In this document: positions 20,741 through 30,716 of the stretch, one piece after another | How positions within the stretch are numbered: the stretch's first letter is position 1 | Layout of the letters: each line of letters starts with the position of its first letter | Origin: Ruania rhizosphaerae | GTDB lineage: Bacteria; Actinomycetota; Actinomycetes; Actinomycetales; Beutenbergiaceae | Assembly (NCBI RefSeq): GCF_009805705.1 | Contig: NZ_VSMB01000003.1 | Span: 186,001 to 250,000, forward strand | Length of the DNA: 64,000 bases | Direction: 5' to 3' | Made by a program: the position numbers and the translations under genes | Notes under the pieces: model-generated | Told to the model about the DNA's origin: nothing | Seen by the model: the letters and a program-made list of their open reading frames with translations, nothing else | Database searches by the model: none

Positions 20741-20769
20741 AGCCTAGAACAGAAGTTCGAACGAGGCAA
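20741..20769 (-). promoter_or_regulatory. HNH gene promoter with LexA-like SOS box
   Basis: On the minus strand, -35 TTGCCT (20764-20769) and -10 TAGGCT (20741-20746) are 17 nt apart. The spacer and -10 edge contain TAGAACAGAAGTTCGA (20745-20760, plus-strand reading), which matches the actinobacterial SOS box TCGAACNNNNGTTCGA at 11 of 12 defined positions. A repressor there would block RNA polymerase. Confidence 0.7.
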
Positions 20770-20889
20770 GGGTTTTCGGCAGAATAGCAACGATTTCTCG
20801 TGATGGGGGTTGTGGACAGAGGTGCATCGGGAACGCATCTCGCGGCGCGGGAGATCGTTCTCTGCGCCGTCGTGGGAGACAATGGCCGC

Positions 20890-21621
20890 GTGAAGCTCTA
20901 CCGGGACGAGGCGATCGTGCTGCGCACCCACAAGTTGGGTGAAGCCGACCGGATCGTCACGCTGCTCACACGCAATTACGGGCAGGTGCGGGCAGTGGCC
21001 AAGGGGGTGCGGCGCACGTCCTCCAAGTTCGGAGCCCGGCTCGAACCGTTCGCGGTGATCGACGTGCAGCTGTACGCCGGTCGTTCGCTCGACGTCATCA
21101 CCCAGGTGGACACCCTTGCGCCGCACGGGCGCGCCCTCGGCTCCGACTACAGTCTGTTCACCACGGCCACCGCGATGGCGGAGACCGCTGATCGGCTGAC
21201 CGAGGTGCCCGGCGAGCCGGCGACGCAGCAGTACCTGCTCCTGGCGGGTGCGCTGCGGGCGCTGGCCGATCGGCGACACCCGGCCACGCTGGTCCTGGAC
21301 TCCTACCTGTTGCGCGCCCTCGCCGTCGGGGGATGGGCGCCCTCGTTCACCGAGTGTGCACGGTGTGGTGAATCCGGGCCGCACCGCGCCTTCTCGGCTC
21401 CCGTGGGTGGCGCGGTCTGCATGGGATGCCGGCCACCCGGAGCCGCCTCTCCCGCGCCTGAGACCTTCGCACTGCTGGGCGCGTTGCTGGCAGGGGAGTG
21501 GGTGAGCGCCGAGGCGAGCGAGGAGAAGCACCGACGGGAGGCATCTGGCCTGGTGGCGGTGTATACCCAGTGGCACCTGGAGCGGCAGTTGCGTTCGTTG
21601 CGGCACGTGGAGCGCGCCTGA
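20890..21621 (+). CDS. recO: DNA repair protein RecO
   Basis: 243 residues. GTG 20890 gives the canonical start [20 protein letters not shown] and has a GACAAT -10-like hexamer 6 nt upstream, so it is likely leaderless. RecO loads RecA on SSB-coated single strands in the RecFOR pathway. The N-terminal OB fold (residues ~1-80) and the zinc-finger segment CARCGESG with CMGC later are visible. The stop overlaps the uppS start (TGATG), giving the common actinobacterial recO-uppS pair. Confidence 0.95.
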   Translation: MKLYRDEAIVLRTHKLGEADRIVTLLTRNYGQVRAVAKGVRRTSSKFGARLEPFAVIDVQLYAGRSLDVITQVDTLAPHGRALGSDYSLFTTATAMAETADRLTEVPGEPATQQYLLLAGALRALADRRHPATLVLDSYLLRALAVGGWAPSFTECARCGESGPHRAFSAPVGGAVCMGCRPPGAASPAPETFALLGALLAGEWVSAEASEEKHRREASGLVAVYTQWHLERQLRSLRHVERA

Positions 21622-22418
21622 TGGCGTCCGGTCACCCGATGCCCCCACCCGAGCACTCCGCCGGTGTCCGCCCGCCTCGGATTCGCCCGGAGCTGGTGCC
21701 CCGGCACGTCGCCATCGTGATGGATGGCAACGGCCGCTGGGCCAACGCCCGCGGACTCTCCCGGAACGAGGGCCACGCCGCCGGCGAGGCAGTGCTGCTG
21801 GATGTGGTCGCCGGTGCGATCGAACTGGGTATCAGTCACATCAGTGCCTACGCCTTCTCCACCGAGAACTGGAAGCGTTCCCCGGCCGAGGTGCGCTTCC
21901 TGATGGGATTCAACCGGGATGTGCTGCGCCGCCGCCGAGACCAGATGAACGACTGGGGAGTGCGGGTCCGGTGGGCCGGCCGCCGTCCTAAGCTGTGGCG
22001 CTCGGTGATCAACGAGCTTGAGGAGGCCGAACGGCTGACGGCAGGCAACACCACCTGCACCCTGACGATGTGCGTGAACTACGGTGGCCGCGCCGAGATC
22101 GCGGACGCGGCCCGCGCCATCGGCCGGGAGGTTGCCGCTGGACGGCTCGATCCCGAGCGGATCACCGAGAAGACCGTCGCGCGCTACCTCGATGAACCCG
22201 ATATGCCGGACGTGGACCTGCTGATGCGCACCTCCGGTGAGCAGCGCACGTCGAACTTCCTGCTGTGGCAGTCCGCCTATGCGGAGATGGTCTTCATCGA
22301 CAAGCCGTGGCCGGACTGCGATCGCCGAGACCTGTGGGCGGCGGCCCAGACCTACGCCAGCCGCGACCGGCGATACGGGGGAGCGGTTGACGCTCCCGCT
22401 GCGGACCGTCCCAACTGA
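21621..22418 (+). CDS. uppS: Isoprenyl (undecaprenyl/decaprenyl) diphosphate synthase
   Basis: 265 residues, starting in the TGATG overlap with recO. Z-type prenyltransferase that lengthens allylic diphosphates to the C50-C55 lipid carrier of cell-wall synthesis. The catalytic motif [12 protein letters not shown] is near residue 35; STENWKRS and the C-terminal [20 protein letters not shown] region, which binds the diphosphates, are intact. The length is slightly above the usual 250 because of an N-terminal extension. Whether the product is C50 or C55 cannot be told from sequence. Confidence 0.95.
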   Translation: MASGHPMPPPEHSAGVRPPRIRPELVPRHVAIVMDGNGRWANARGLSRNEGHAAGEAVLLDVVAGAIELGISHISAYAFSTENWKRSPAEVRFLMGFNRDVLRRRRDQMNDWGVRVRWAGRRPKLWRSVINELEEAERLTAGNTTCTLTMCVNYGGRAEIADAARAIGREVAAGRLDPERITEKTVARYLDEPDMPDVDLLMRTSGEQRTSNFLLWQSAYAEMVFIDKPWPDCDRRDLWAAAQTYASRDRRYGGAVDAPAADRPN

Positions 22419-22503
22419 CGCAGGGTGGTTCTCGCGCGAATGACGACCAGACACGTCATCGCTTCGTCCGCGGCCACACGGCCGGGCTGGTGACGCGAGA
22501 CCG

Positions 22504-22935
22504 TCATTCGGATTCGATGCTGAACTCCGCCTCGGGAGCGTGGGCGACATCAGTAGCGACCACCGCGGTGCCGGGTGGAAGGTCCGCCGGTAGCGCGAGC
22601 GTGACGGAGAACGAGTCGTCCTCTCCCGATGCGCCCGTCTCCTCCTCAGCGACAGTCCGGCCGTCGAGAAGTACCGTCACAGTGATGTCGGTGATGGGCT
22701 CCTGAGTCTCTGACGGCGTGCCGTTGCGGAAGCTGTCGGCGCACCCGAGGAAGAACCACCGCCCGGAGACGGTCACCTCCTGGCCTGCGCGCACGCGCTC
22801 CGGCTCGGCCTCGAGTACGGGACCCGCACAAGACCCGGCACTCCCGGACGGACCTGCGGAGGTGCATGCCGTGACCCCGAGTAGAGCGGCGGCGGCCATC
22901 GCGGTGGTTCCGGTACGCCTCAATCCTCGCCCCAT
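22504..22935 (-). CDS. Small secreted lipoprotein, function unknown
   Basis: 143 residues with an N-terminal signal peptide ending in a lipobox-like LGVTAC (Cys ~24). The mature part reads as one small beta-sandwich (PERVRAGQEVTVSGRWFFLGC ... DITVTVLLDG), an Ig-like arrangement with an internal Cys pair. No family recognised. It is convergent with uppS and lies just downstream of the DedA gene on the same strand (9 nt gap), so it may be the last gene of that transcript. Confidence 0.7.
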   Translation of the reverse strand: MGRGLRRTGTTAMAAAALLGVTACTSAGPSGSAGSCAGPVLEAEPERVRAGQEVTVSGRWFFLGCADSFRNGTPSETQEPITDITVTVLLDGRTVAEEETGASGEDDSFSVTLALPADLPPGTAVVATDVAHAPEAEFSIESE

Positions 22936-22944
22936 GAAGGCAGA

Positions 22945-23517
22945 CTACGTGTGTTCGCGCCGAGGGGCGAGGGAGGTGTTCAGCTCCGACCCCGCTTGGT
23001 CACCGGCTGCAAGAGTTGCAGGCTGCCGCTCCCGGCGCCGTCGCACCAGGACGATGGCCGTCACGCCTGCAGCCACGAGCACCACGATGACCCCGATCCC
23101 CACGGGTGAACCCGCGGCGGCAGCCAGCGCGGCCTCCCACACGGCGAATCCGATCGTGGAGTAGATGGTCCCCCAGGCCAGCGCGCCCGGGATCTGCGCC
23201 AGCGCGTACTTCCACCAGGTGATCCGCAATACGCCGGCCGCCGCCTGCACCATCGATTGAAAGCCCACGGTGACGTAGCACAACGGAACGGCGACCAGCC
23301 CCCAGCGCCGGATGGCAACGATCCCGGCGTCGGCGCCGCCGCCGGCGAGCCAGTCGTGGACGCGTTTGCGCCACCCGTGGCCGGGGTGTGTACGACGAAG
23401 CGCTTGGTCGGTCGGGATCCGTCCGATCCAGTAGAGCAGCTGGCCGCGCAACCATGCTCCGGCCGACAAGGACGCCAGCACCACCGCGAACGGAATCCCG
23501 GTCAGGAACTCAGGCAC
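22945..23517 (-). CDS. DedA/SNARE-associated (VTT) family membrane protein
   Basis: 190 residues with four or five transmembrane helices. The family hallmark appears as LRGQLLYWIGR near the N-terminus and FQSMVQAAAGVLRITWWKYALAQIPGALAW in the second half, corresponding to the conserved RxxxP/GxxxxxxxxF region of VTT proteins. DedA-family proteins transport or flip phospholipid or polyprenyl-phosphate carriers. It lies 39 nt after zur on the same strand; whether it belongs to the zinc operon is unclear. Confidence 0.8.
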   Translation of the reverse strand: MPEFLTGIPFAVVLASLSAGAWLRGQLLYWIGRIPTDQALRRTHPGHGWRKRVHDWLAGGGADAGIVAIRRWGLVAVPLCYVTVGFQSMVQAAAGVLRITWWKYALAQIPGALAWGTIYSTIGFAVWEAALAAAAGSPVGIGVIVVLVAAGVTAIVLVRRRRERQPATLAAGDQAGSELNTSLAPRREHT

Positions 23518-23556
23518 GCGTTCCTCACCACCGGCCGATGGCGCACGCCACCGTGA

Positions 23557-23961
23557 TCATGAATCCTCGCTCTGCTGCCTCGCCGTGCACTCGGCGCACA
23601 ACCCGAACAGTTCGGCGGTGTGCTCGACCGCGGTGAACCCGTGCTGGGCACCGACGGTCGCGGCCCACTTCTCGACGCTGGCCGCGTCCAGCTCGACGGT
23701 CGCACCGCAGCGTCGGCACACCAGGTGGTGATGGTGACCGCGAGAGGCGCACTGCCGGTAGAGCGACTCGCCATCGGCGTTGCGCAGCACATCCAGGTCG
23801 CCGTTGTCCGCCATCACCTGAACGGTCCGGTACACGGTGGCCAGGCCGATGCCCTCGCCACGGTCCTTGAGCATCTCGTGCAGTTGCTGGGCGCTGCGGA
23901 AGTCATCGGTCCCGGCGAGCAGGTCGCTCACGGCCGCGCGCTGGCGTGTCATGCGCTGCAT
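23557..23961 (-). CDS. zur: Fur-family zinc uptake regulator
   Basis: 134 residues. Winged-helix DNA-binding N-terminus (GIGLATVYRTVQVMADNGDLDVL), the Fur-family regulatory motif HHHHLVCRRCG, and a C-terminal structural CxxC pair (CRRC and CAEC). It follows znuB by 15 nt and ends the znuACB-zur operon, so assignment to Zur rather than Fur rests mainly on context. A Zur-like palindrome sits on the operon promoter, predicting autoregulation. Confidence 0.9.
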   Translation of the reverse strand: MQRMTRQRAAVSDLLAGTDDFRSAQQLHEMLKDRGEGIGLATVYRTVQVMADNGDLDVLRNADGESLYRQCASRGHHHHLVCRRCGATVELDAASVEKWAATVGAQHGFTAVEHTAELFGLCAECTARQQSEDS

Positions 23962-23976
23962 CGCAGGATCCTCCCG

Positions 23977-24885
23977 TCAGAGATGTACGTCATCGGCCAC
24001 ATCCGGGTGCGGATCGGCGGCACGCACCCGTCGCGGTCGCACGACCGCCCGTACTGTGGCCACCCCAGCGTAAACGGTCACGGCCAGAACCACGATCGTG
24101 GCCCCTGGGGCGAGAGGTTCGGTGAAGGTGATCAGCAGTCCGCCCACGCAGACGAGGGCGCCGATGACCATGGCCGCCGACATGGTGCGCCGGAAGGACG
24201 ACGTCAGTTGCTGGGCGATCGCGACCGGCACGATCATCAGCGCACTGACCAGTAAGAGCCCCACCACACGCATCGAGACCGTCACGGTCAAGGCGGCGAC
24301 GATCGCGATCAGGATGGTGAGCACACGCACCGGAAGGCCGGACGAACGAGCGAACTCCGGGTCGTGGCTGACGGCGAACAGCGCCGTCCGTAGTCCGATC
24401 CCGACGACGAGGATCAGGCCCGACATGATGGCCGTCGTCACCAGGTCGCCGGTCGAGACCGTCGAGAGAGAACCGAACAGGTAGGCCATCAGGTTGGCAT
24501 TCGTCCCACCTGCCAGGCTGATGATCACCACGCCGCCGGCGATGCCCCCGTAGAACAGCAGGGCGAGTGCCACGTCTCCACTGGTGCGGCCTCGTGCGGA
24601 GACCGCCTCGATCAGTACCGCGCCGATGATGGCGGCGACGACGGCCCCCACCACTGCGTAGGCGTCGTTGGGTTCGGCGTGAGTCCAGCTACCGACGAGC
24701 CATCCCATCGCCACACCGGTCAGTGCCACGTGCCCGACACCGTCCCCGAGCAGGGACAGCCGGCGTTGCACGAGGTAGGTGCCAACGACCGGGGCCGTCG
24801 CCCCGACGATCAGGGCGGCGATGAGGGCGCGCTGCAGCAACGGGCTCGTGAGCGCATCGCCGATCTGAGCGAACCAGTCGATCAT
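23977..24885 (-). CDS. znuB: Zinc/manganese ABC transporter permease
   Basis: 302 residues with eight or nine hydrophobic helices, typical of the ABC-3 (ZnuB/MntB) family. The start codon lies in an ATGA overlap with znuC. It forms the membrane channel of the zinc importer encoded with the binding protein ZnuA and ATPase ZnuC. Zinc as substrate is supported by the zur gene directly downstream and by the histidine-rich loop of ZnuA. Confidence 0.92.
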   Translation of the reverse strand: MIDWFAQIGDALTSPLLQRALIAALIVGATAPVVGTYLVQRRLSLLGDGVGHVALTGVAMGWLVGSWTHAEPNDAYAVVGAVVAAIIGAVLIEAVSARGRTSGDVALALLFYGGIAGGVVIISLAGGTNANLMAYLFGSLSTVSTGDLVTTAIMSGLILVVGIGLRTALFAVSHDPEFARSSGLPVRVLTILIAIVAALTVTVSMRVVGLLLVSALMIVPVAIAQQLTSSFRRTMSAAMVIGALVCVGGLLITFTEPLAPGATIVVLAVTVYAGVATVRAVVRPRRVRAADPHPDVADDVHL

Positions 24886-25679
24886 GGCAGGCTCCGTTGC
24901 AGCGTGGGTTCGGTGGGCGGCTCGCCGTGGTCGGCATGGACGTGCTCGTGCTCGGGTCCGGCGTGATCGGGCGCGGGCTCCGGTAGTGCTCCGTCGTGCA
25001 CCACCCGACCGTGCCGGAGCACGACTGCGCGCTGGAGCAGGCTGCGTAGTTCGCCGATCTCGTGCAGCACCACCACCACCGTGGTGCCGTTCGCGTGCAG
25101 TTCGGTCAGCACCCGCGCGAAGGCCTGCTGGGTGGGGGTGTCGACACCGGCGACCGGTTCGTCCAGCACCAGGAGGTCAGGGGTGCGCACCAGGGCGCGG
25201 GCGATGCTCACGCGCTGCTGCTGGCCACCGGACAGTTCGTGCATCGCCCTGTCGGCCCGGTCTGCCATCCCGACGGCGTCCAGCGCCTCCAACGCGTGCC
25301 CGCGGGCTCCGCGGGGCAACCAGAGTCGACGGCGTTGCAACAGTCCCGTGAGCACGACCTCCACGGCCGTGGCCGGCAGTCCCGTCGGGGCGGGCCGGTG
25401 TTGCGGGACGTAGCCGATGCGGTGCCACGGCACTGCTCCGGAGTCTCGGACGGGGGCACCGAACAGCCGGACGTCACCGGCGGTCAGCGGCGCCATTCCG
25501 AGAAGCGCACGCATCGTCGTCGACTTGCCGGATCCGTTCGCGCCCAACAGTGCGAGGCTCTCCCCGGCGCTGACGTGCAGGTCGACGCCGCGCAGCACGC
25601 GACCGCGGCCGTAGTCGACCTCGAGACCTGTCGCGGCGATCACGGTGCCGCTGTCCGGCGCCGGCACGTCCCCAGTCAC
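24882..25679 (-). CDS. znuC: Zinc ABC transporter ATP-binding protein
   Basis: 265 residues from the GTG at 25679, which shares a 4-nt overlap with the znuA stop; a GTG two codons earlier (25685) is also possible. Walker A is GANGSGKSTTM, the signature is LSGGQQQRVSIARAL and Walker B is LLVLDEPVAGVD. The C-terminal tail is rich in His, Asp and Glu (HAGPEHEHVHADHGE), a possible zinc-sensing or storage segment seen in some zinc transport ATPases. Confidence 0.93.
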   Translation of the reverse strand: MTGDVPAPDSGTVIAATGLEVDYGRGRVLRGVDLHVSAGESLALLGANGSGKSTTMRALLGMAPLTAGDVRLFGAPVRDSGAVPWHRIGYVPQHRPAPTGLPATAVEVVLTGLLQRRRLWLPRGARGHALEALDAVGMADRADRAMHELSGGQQQRVSIARALVRTPDLLVLDEPVAGVDTPTQQAFARVLTELHANGTTVVVVLHEIGELRSLLQRAVVLRHGRVVHDGALPEPAPDHAGPEHEHVHADHGEPPTEPTLQRSLP

Positions 25680-26629
25680 GCGCACCCCAGCGACTCGCGC
25701 AGTGTCTGCAGGTTCTGGCGCATCACGGTCAGGTAGTCCTCGGAGGGATCAGTGAGTCCCTCGAGGGGGTCGAGCAGGGCCACGTCGATGCCGAGTTCGC
25801 CGGCAAGCGCCTCGGCGACGTCCGGGTTCACGAGTGACTCGGTGAAGATCGTCCCGACGCCTTCGTGCTCGACGACGTCGCGGATCTCCTGCAGGCGCGC
25901 GGGGGAGGGCTCGGCCTCTGGGTCGATGCCGGCGAGCCCGACCTGGGTCAGCCCATAGCGGTCGGTCAGGTAGCCGAACGCCTCATGGCTGACGACGATG
26001 ACGTCCTGCTCACACTCGGTCAGCCCTGTGGCGAACTCGGTATCGAGAGTGGTGAGCTGCGCTGTGAGCGCGTCCGCGTTGGTGCGGTAGGTGTCCTCGC
26101 CGTCCGGGTCAAGCTTGGTGAGCGCGTCGGCGGCCTCGTCAGCCACGTGCGCCAGGCGGGTCGGGTCGAGCCAGAAGTGCGGGTCGCCGTCGGCGTGATC
26201 GTGCTCGTCCTCCGCGTGCTCCTCACCGGAGTGCCCATCGTCGGCACCGTCCTCGGGCTCGGCGTGCTCGTGCTCGGCCTCCTCGGCGGTGTCGAGGACA
26301 ACGGGTCCGCTGACCTCGGCGAGTGCATCGTCCAGCGCGGGCTGGAATCCGGAGAGGGTGAGCACGAGGTCGGCGTCCTCCAGATCCAGGACGTCGATCG
26401 GGCTCAGTTCGAGGTCGTGCGGTTCAGCGCCGGCCGGGGTGAGGTTCTGGACCGCCGCACGCTCACCCGCGACCTGTTCAGCGACGAACTGGAGAGGATA
26501 GAACGACGCGACGACACGCACGGAGTCTTCGCCCGGTTCGTCCCGGGCGGCATCGTCGCCCGTGGCTGAGCACGCGGTGAGCGCGAGCACGCCGATGGTG
26601 GCCACGACGGGGAGGGTGCGGCGTCTCAT
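25676..26629 (-). CDS. znuA: Zinc-binding lipoprotein of ABC transporter
   Basis: 317 residues. ATG 26629 was chosen because the promoter -10 ends 7 nt before it; the longer frame would start inside the -35. A lipoprotein signal ends in LALTACS. The cluster A-I metal-binding fold is present, with a zinc-acquiring His/Glu/Asp-rich loop between residues ~125 and 165 ([20 protein letters not shown]). Metal ligands are expected at HDLELSP, HFWLDP, SHEAFGY and the Asp/Glu near TESLVNPD. It is the first gene of znuACB-zur. Confidence 0.93.
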   Translation of the reverse strand: MRRRTLPVVATIGVLALTACSATGDDAARDEPGEDSVRVVASFYPLQFVAEQVAGERAAVQNLTPAGAEPHDLELSPIDVLDLEDADLVLTLSGFQPALDDALAEVSGPVVLDTAEEAEHEHAEPEDGADDGHSGEEHAEDEHDHADGDPHFWLDPTRLAHVADEAADALTKLDPDGEDTYRTNADALTAQLTTLDTEFATGLTECEQDVIVVSHEAFGYLTDRYGLTQVGLAGIDPEAEPSPARLQEIRDVVEHEGVGTIFTESLVNPDVAEALAGELGIDVALLDPLEGLTDPSEDYLTVMRQNLQTLRESLGCA

Positions 26630-26665
26630 GCAAACGATTCTCACTCTGCCGGTGTGGGGTGTCAA
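26629..26665 (-). promoter_or_regulatory. znuA promoter with Zur-like operator
   Basis: Reading the minus strand: -35 TTGACA (26660-26665), 17-nt spacer, -10 GAGAAT (26637-26642), then 7 nt to the ATG, so the mRNA is leaderless. The 15-bp near-palindrome TGAGAATCGTTTGCA (26629-26643) matches the actinobacterial Zur box type and covers the -10 and the start of transcription. Confidence 0.8.
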
Positions 26666-26741
26666 AGCACCGTGGCGAGGCCCACAGTCTTCACCACCAC
26701 CGCAGGGCGGGAGGTGTCGACGCCGGCGTGCCCGGGGCCGG

Positions 26742-26747
26742 TAGCCT
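26742..26747 (+). promoter_or_regulatory. Candidate -10 (TAGCCT) for glyS
   Basis: TAGCCT fits the TANNNT consensus and would give a leader of about 55 nt before the glyS GTG. No T-box-like sequence was recognised in that leader. Confidence 0.4.
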
Positions 26748-26808
26748 GTGCGGGAGTCACGCCCAGCACCACCTGCGGCGTGAGGCCCGCCGACCCAGGA
26801 GTGAAACC

Positions 26809-28197
<1,389 letters not shown>

Positions 28198-28203
28198 CCT
28201 TCC

Positions 28204-29427
28204 GTGGGCCACCACCACGGGCCGGTCGCGCTCGGCGGGCGGGAAGCCCGGCGAGCGCGGCGCATCCTGCTGGCGATCACGCTTCCGCTGCTGATCGGCA
28301 CGCTGATCGGTCTCGCGCTACTGTGGCCCAGCGGTCAGACACCTGTCGGATCGCAGCCCAACCCGGTCGACGGTCCGAACTTCGCCGATGCCACCGTGGT
28401 GGAGGTGACCGGAGAGGTCGGCCAGGAGATCCGGGCGGAGCTGCACGACGGCAGTGGTGACGTGGTGCCGGTGCAGGTCGCACCTGAGATCTACGCCGCC
28501 GGCATCGACACCGGCGACCACATCCGGGTCTTCTTCACCGCGAGTGCGCTGGGTTCGGGCAGTCCCTACGTCTTCGTCGACTTCGTACGAGGGACGCCGC
28601 TCATTCTCCTCGCCGTCGTCTACGGACTGCTCGTGCTCGCCGTTGCGCGCGTACGAGGACTTATGGCGATCCTCGGTCTGTTGCTCTCCATGGCGGTCGT
28701 CGTCGTCTTCCTGGTGCCGGCGCTGATGAGCGGGGAATCGCCGTTGCTGGTCACTCTGGTCGGCGCCAGCGCCATGATGTTCGTGGCGGTCTACCTCGCG
28801 CACGGCGTCTCGATCCGCACCACGACTGCCCTCCTGGGCACCTTCGCTGGTCTGGCGATCACGACCGCGCTCGCCGGGTGGGCCACGGCGGCAGCCGAGC
28901 TCAGCGGCGTGGGTTCGGAGACGTCGATCATGCTGAACGCGATGCTGCCCGGGGTTGGCCTGCGTGATCTCCTGCTGTGCGGGATCGTGATCGCCGGTCT
29001 CGGTGCGCTCAACGACGTCACCATCACTCAGGCCTCTGCGGTGTGGGAACTCCATGCGGCTTCGCCCACGGACTCCCGGGTGCGGGTGTTCCGGCGTGCC
29101 ATGCGTATCGGCCGGGACCACATCGCCTCGACGGTGTATACGCTCGCCTTCGCCTATGTCGGCACTGCGCTGCCGACGCTGCTGATCGTCATGCTCTACG
29201 ACCGCCCGCTGGGCAGCACCCTGACGGCGGGGGAGATCGCCGAGGAGGTCGTGCGCACGCTGGTCTCCTCGATCGGACTGGTGCTCGCGATCCCGGCCAC
29301 CACCGCCCTCGCCGCGGCCCTGGTCCGGACGGCGCCGAGCACCGCAACCGGCGCGGCCGGCGATGCTCCTCAGCCCGATCGGTCACCCGCACCTCGGCCG
29401 GGATCCGACCCGGTTCCCGGCGCCTGA
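28204..29427 (+). CDS. YibE/F family membrane protein
   Basis: 407 residues, GTG start 6 nt after the glyS stop. One N-terminal helix, an extracytoplasmic domain of about 90 residues (VEVTGEVGQEIRAEL ... IRVFFTA), then six or seven transmembrane helices carrying the YibE/F signature: VRGLMAILGLLLSMAVVVVFL and the conserved GVGLRDLLLCGIVIAGLGAL, then LNDVTITQASAVWEL. Biochemical function is not established for the family; involvement in transport is only presumed. The C-terminus is a short Pro-rich tail. Confidence 0.88.
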   Translation: MGHHHGPVALGGREARRARRILLAITLPLLIGTLIGLALLWPSGQTPVGSQPNPVDGPNFADATVVEVTGEVGQEIRAELHDGSGDVVPVQVAPEIYAAGIDTGDHIRVFFTASALGSGSPYVFVDFVRGTPLILLAVVYGLLVLAVARVRGLMAILGLLLSMAVVVVFLVPALMSGESPLLVTLVGASAMMFVAVYLAHGVSIRTTTALLGTFAGLAITTALAGWATAAAELSGVGSETSIMLNAMLPGVGLRDLLLCGIVIAGLGALNDVTITQASAVWELHAASPTDSRVRVFRRAMRIGRDHIASTVYTLAFAYVGTALPTLLIVMLYDRPLGSTLTAGEIAEEVVRTLVSSIGLVLAIPATTALAAALVRTAPSTATGAAGDAPQPDRSPAPRPGSDPVPGA

Positions 29428-29485
29428 CCGGGCGAACGCCGCACCACTCAGCGTCCGCAGGCCGCTCACCTGAGAGAATGCTCAG

Positions 29486-30679
29486 GTGAGTGCTCTGCAG
29501 ATCGGACCGATCGCCGTCGGGACCCCCGTGGTACTGGCCCCCATGGCGGGGGTGACCAACGCGCCCTTCCGCCAGCTGTGCCGCGAGGCGGGCGCCGCCG
29601 GCTTGCCGGACGTGCTCGCACCCGAGACGGCGGCCAGCCCGGCACCCGCGGGACTGTACGTCGCGGAGATGGTCACCTCCCGGGCGCTGGTGGAACGCAC
29701 GCCGGAATCGATGCGGATCATCTCCCGCGATGCCGGCGAGCGAGTACACAGCGTCCAGTTGTACGGCGTGGATCCGGCCACAGTGCGCCTCGCCGTCCGG
29801 ATGCTCGTGACCGAGGAACGTGCCGACCACATTGACCTCAACTTCGGGTGCCCGGTGCCGAAAGTCACCCGCAAGGGCGGGGGAGCGGTACTGCCGTGGA
29901 AGAGTGAGTTGTTCTCCGCGATCGTCACCGCCGCCTGCGAGGAAGCGGCCGGCACCGCGATCCCGGTCACGGTGAAGATGCGAATGGGGATCGACGCCGA
30001 CCATCTGACCTACCTCGACGCCGGACTGCGCGCCCAGGACGCCGGTGCCGCCTCCGTGGCCCTGCACGCGCGAACCGCCGCGGACTACTACTCCGGGACT
30101 GCGCACTGGGAGGCGATCGCGCGTCTGAAGGAGACGGTCACCGACATCCCCGTCCTGGGTAACGGCGACATCTGGTCGGCTGAGGACGCGCTGACGATGG
30201 TGGAGCAGACCGGCTGCGACGGGGTGGTCGTCGGGCGTGGGTGCCAGGGGCGCCCCTGGCTTTTCACCGACCTGGTGGCTGCCTTCAGCGGTTCCGATCT
30301 GCGGGTCCGGCCGGGCCTGGCCGAGGTGGCCGGGGTGATCCGCCGCCATGCGGAGCTGATGGTGGAGCACTTCGGTGACGAGCTCAAGGCCCTGCGCGAG
30401 TTGCGCAAGCACATGTCCTGGTACCTGAAGGGCTACGTCGTCGGAGGTCAGGCGAGGGCAGCACTCGGTCTGGTGAGCACCCTGGTCGAGCTGGACGAGC
30501 GGCTCGCGGAACTCGATCTCGATCAACCGTATCCAGGGGAGGGAGCCGAGGGACCCCGCGGCCGGGCCGGCACCCCGAAGACGCCGCACGTACCGGAGGG
30601 ATGGCTGACCAGCCGCGAGATGGACGAGGCATTGCGGAAGATGATCGCGCAGGCCGAGTCCTCGGTCTCGGGCGGCTGA
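29486..30679 (+). CDS. dusB: tRNA-dihydrouridine synthase
   Basis: 397 residues, GTG 29486, with GAGAAT (29474-29479) ending 6 nt upstream, so likely leaderless. FMN-dependent reduction of uridine in tRNA D-loops. The TIM barrel shows VVLAPMAGVTNAPFR, the catalytic Cys in DLNFGCPVPKVTRKGGGA, and the FMN/tRNA-binding LHARTAADYYSGTAHW and VLGNGDIWSAEDA. The actinobacterial DusB form has a C-terminal four-helix domain, matching this length. Confidence 0.95.
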   Translation: MSALQIGPIAVGTPVVLAPMAGVTNAPFRQLCREAGAAGLPDVLAPETAASPAPAGLYVAEMVTSRALVERTPESMRIISRDAGERVHSVQLYGVDPATVRLAVRMLVTEERADHIDLNFGCPVPKVTRKGGGAVLPWKSELFSAIVTAACEEAAGTAIPVTVKMRMGIDADHLTYLDAGLRAQDAGAASVALHARTAADYYSGTAHWEAIARLKETVTDIPVLGNGDIWSAEDALTMVEQTGCDGVVVGRGCQGRPWLFTDLVAAFSGSDLRVRPGLAEVAGVIRRHAELMVEHFGDELKALRELRKHMSWYLKGYVVGGQARAALGLVSTLVELDERLAELDLDQPYPGEGAEGPRGRAGTPKTPHVPEGWLTSREMDEALRKMIAQAESSVSGG

Positions 30680-30716
30680 GCGAACTGCTGGTGGTGAACT
30701 GACTAGGGTGGAGCCT

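Noticed and set aside
19294-21648. A 784-codon open frame on the minus strand
   Set aside because: Only the part from ATG 20682 has HNH/DUF222 sense; the upstream part is antisense to recO and reads as low-sense residues.
26665-26665. Longer znuA start
   Set aside because: It falls inside the -35 TTGACA of the znuA promoter.
26644-26808. T-box riboswitch before glyS
   Set aside because: No recognisable T-box core or specifier stem in the short leader.
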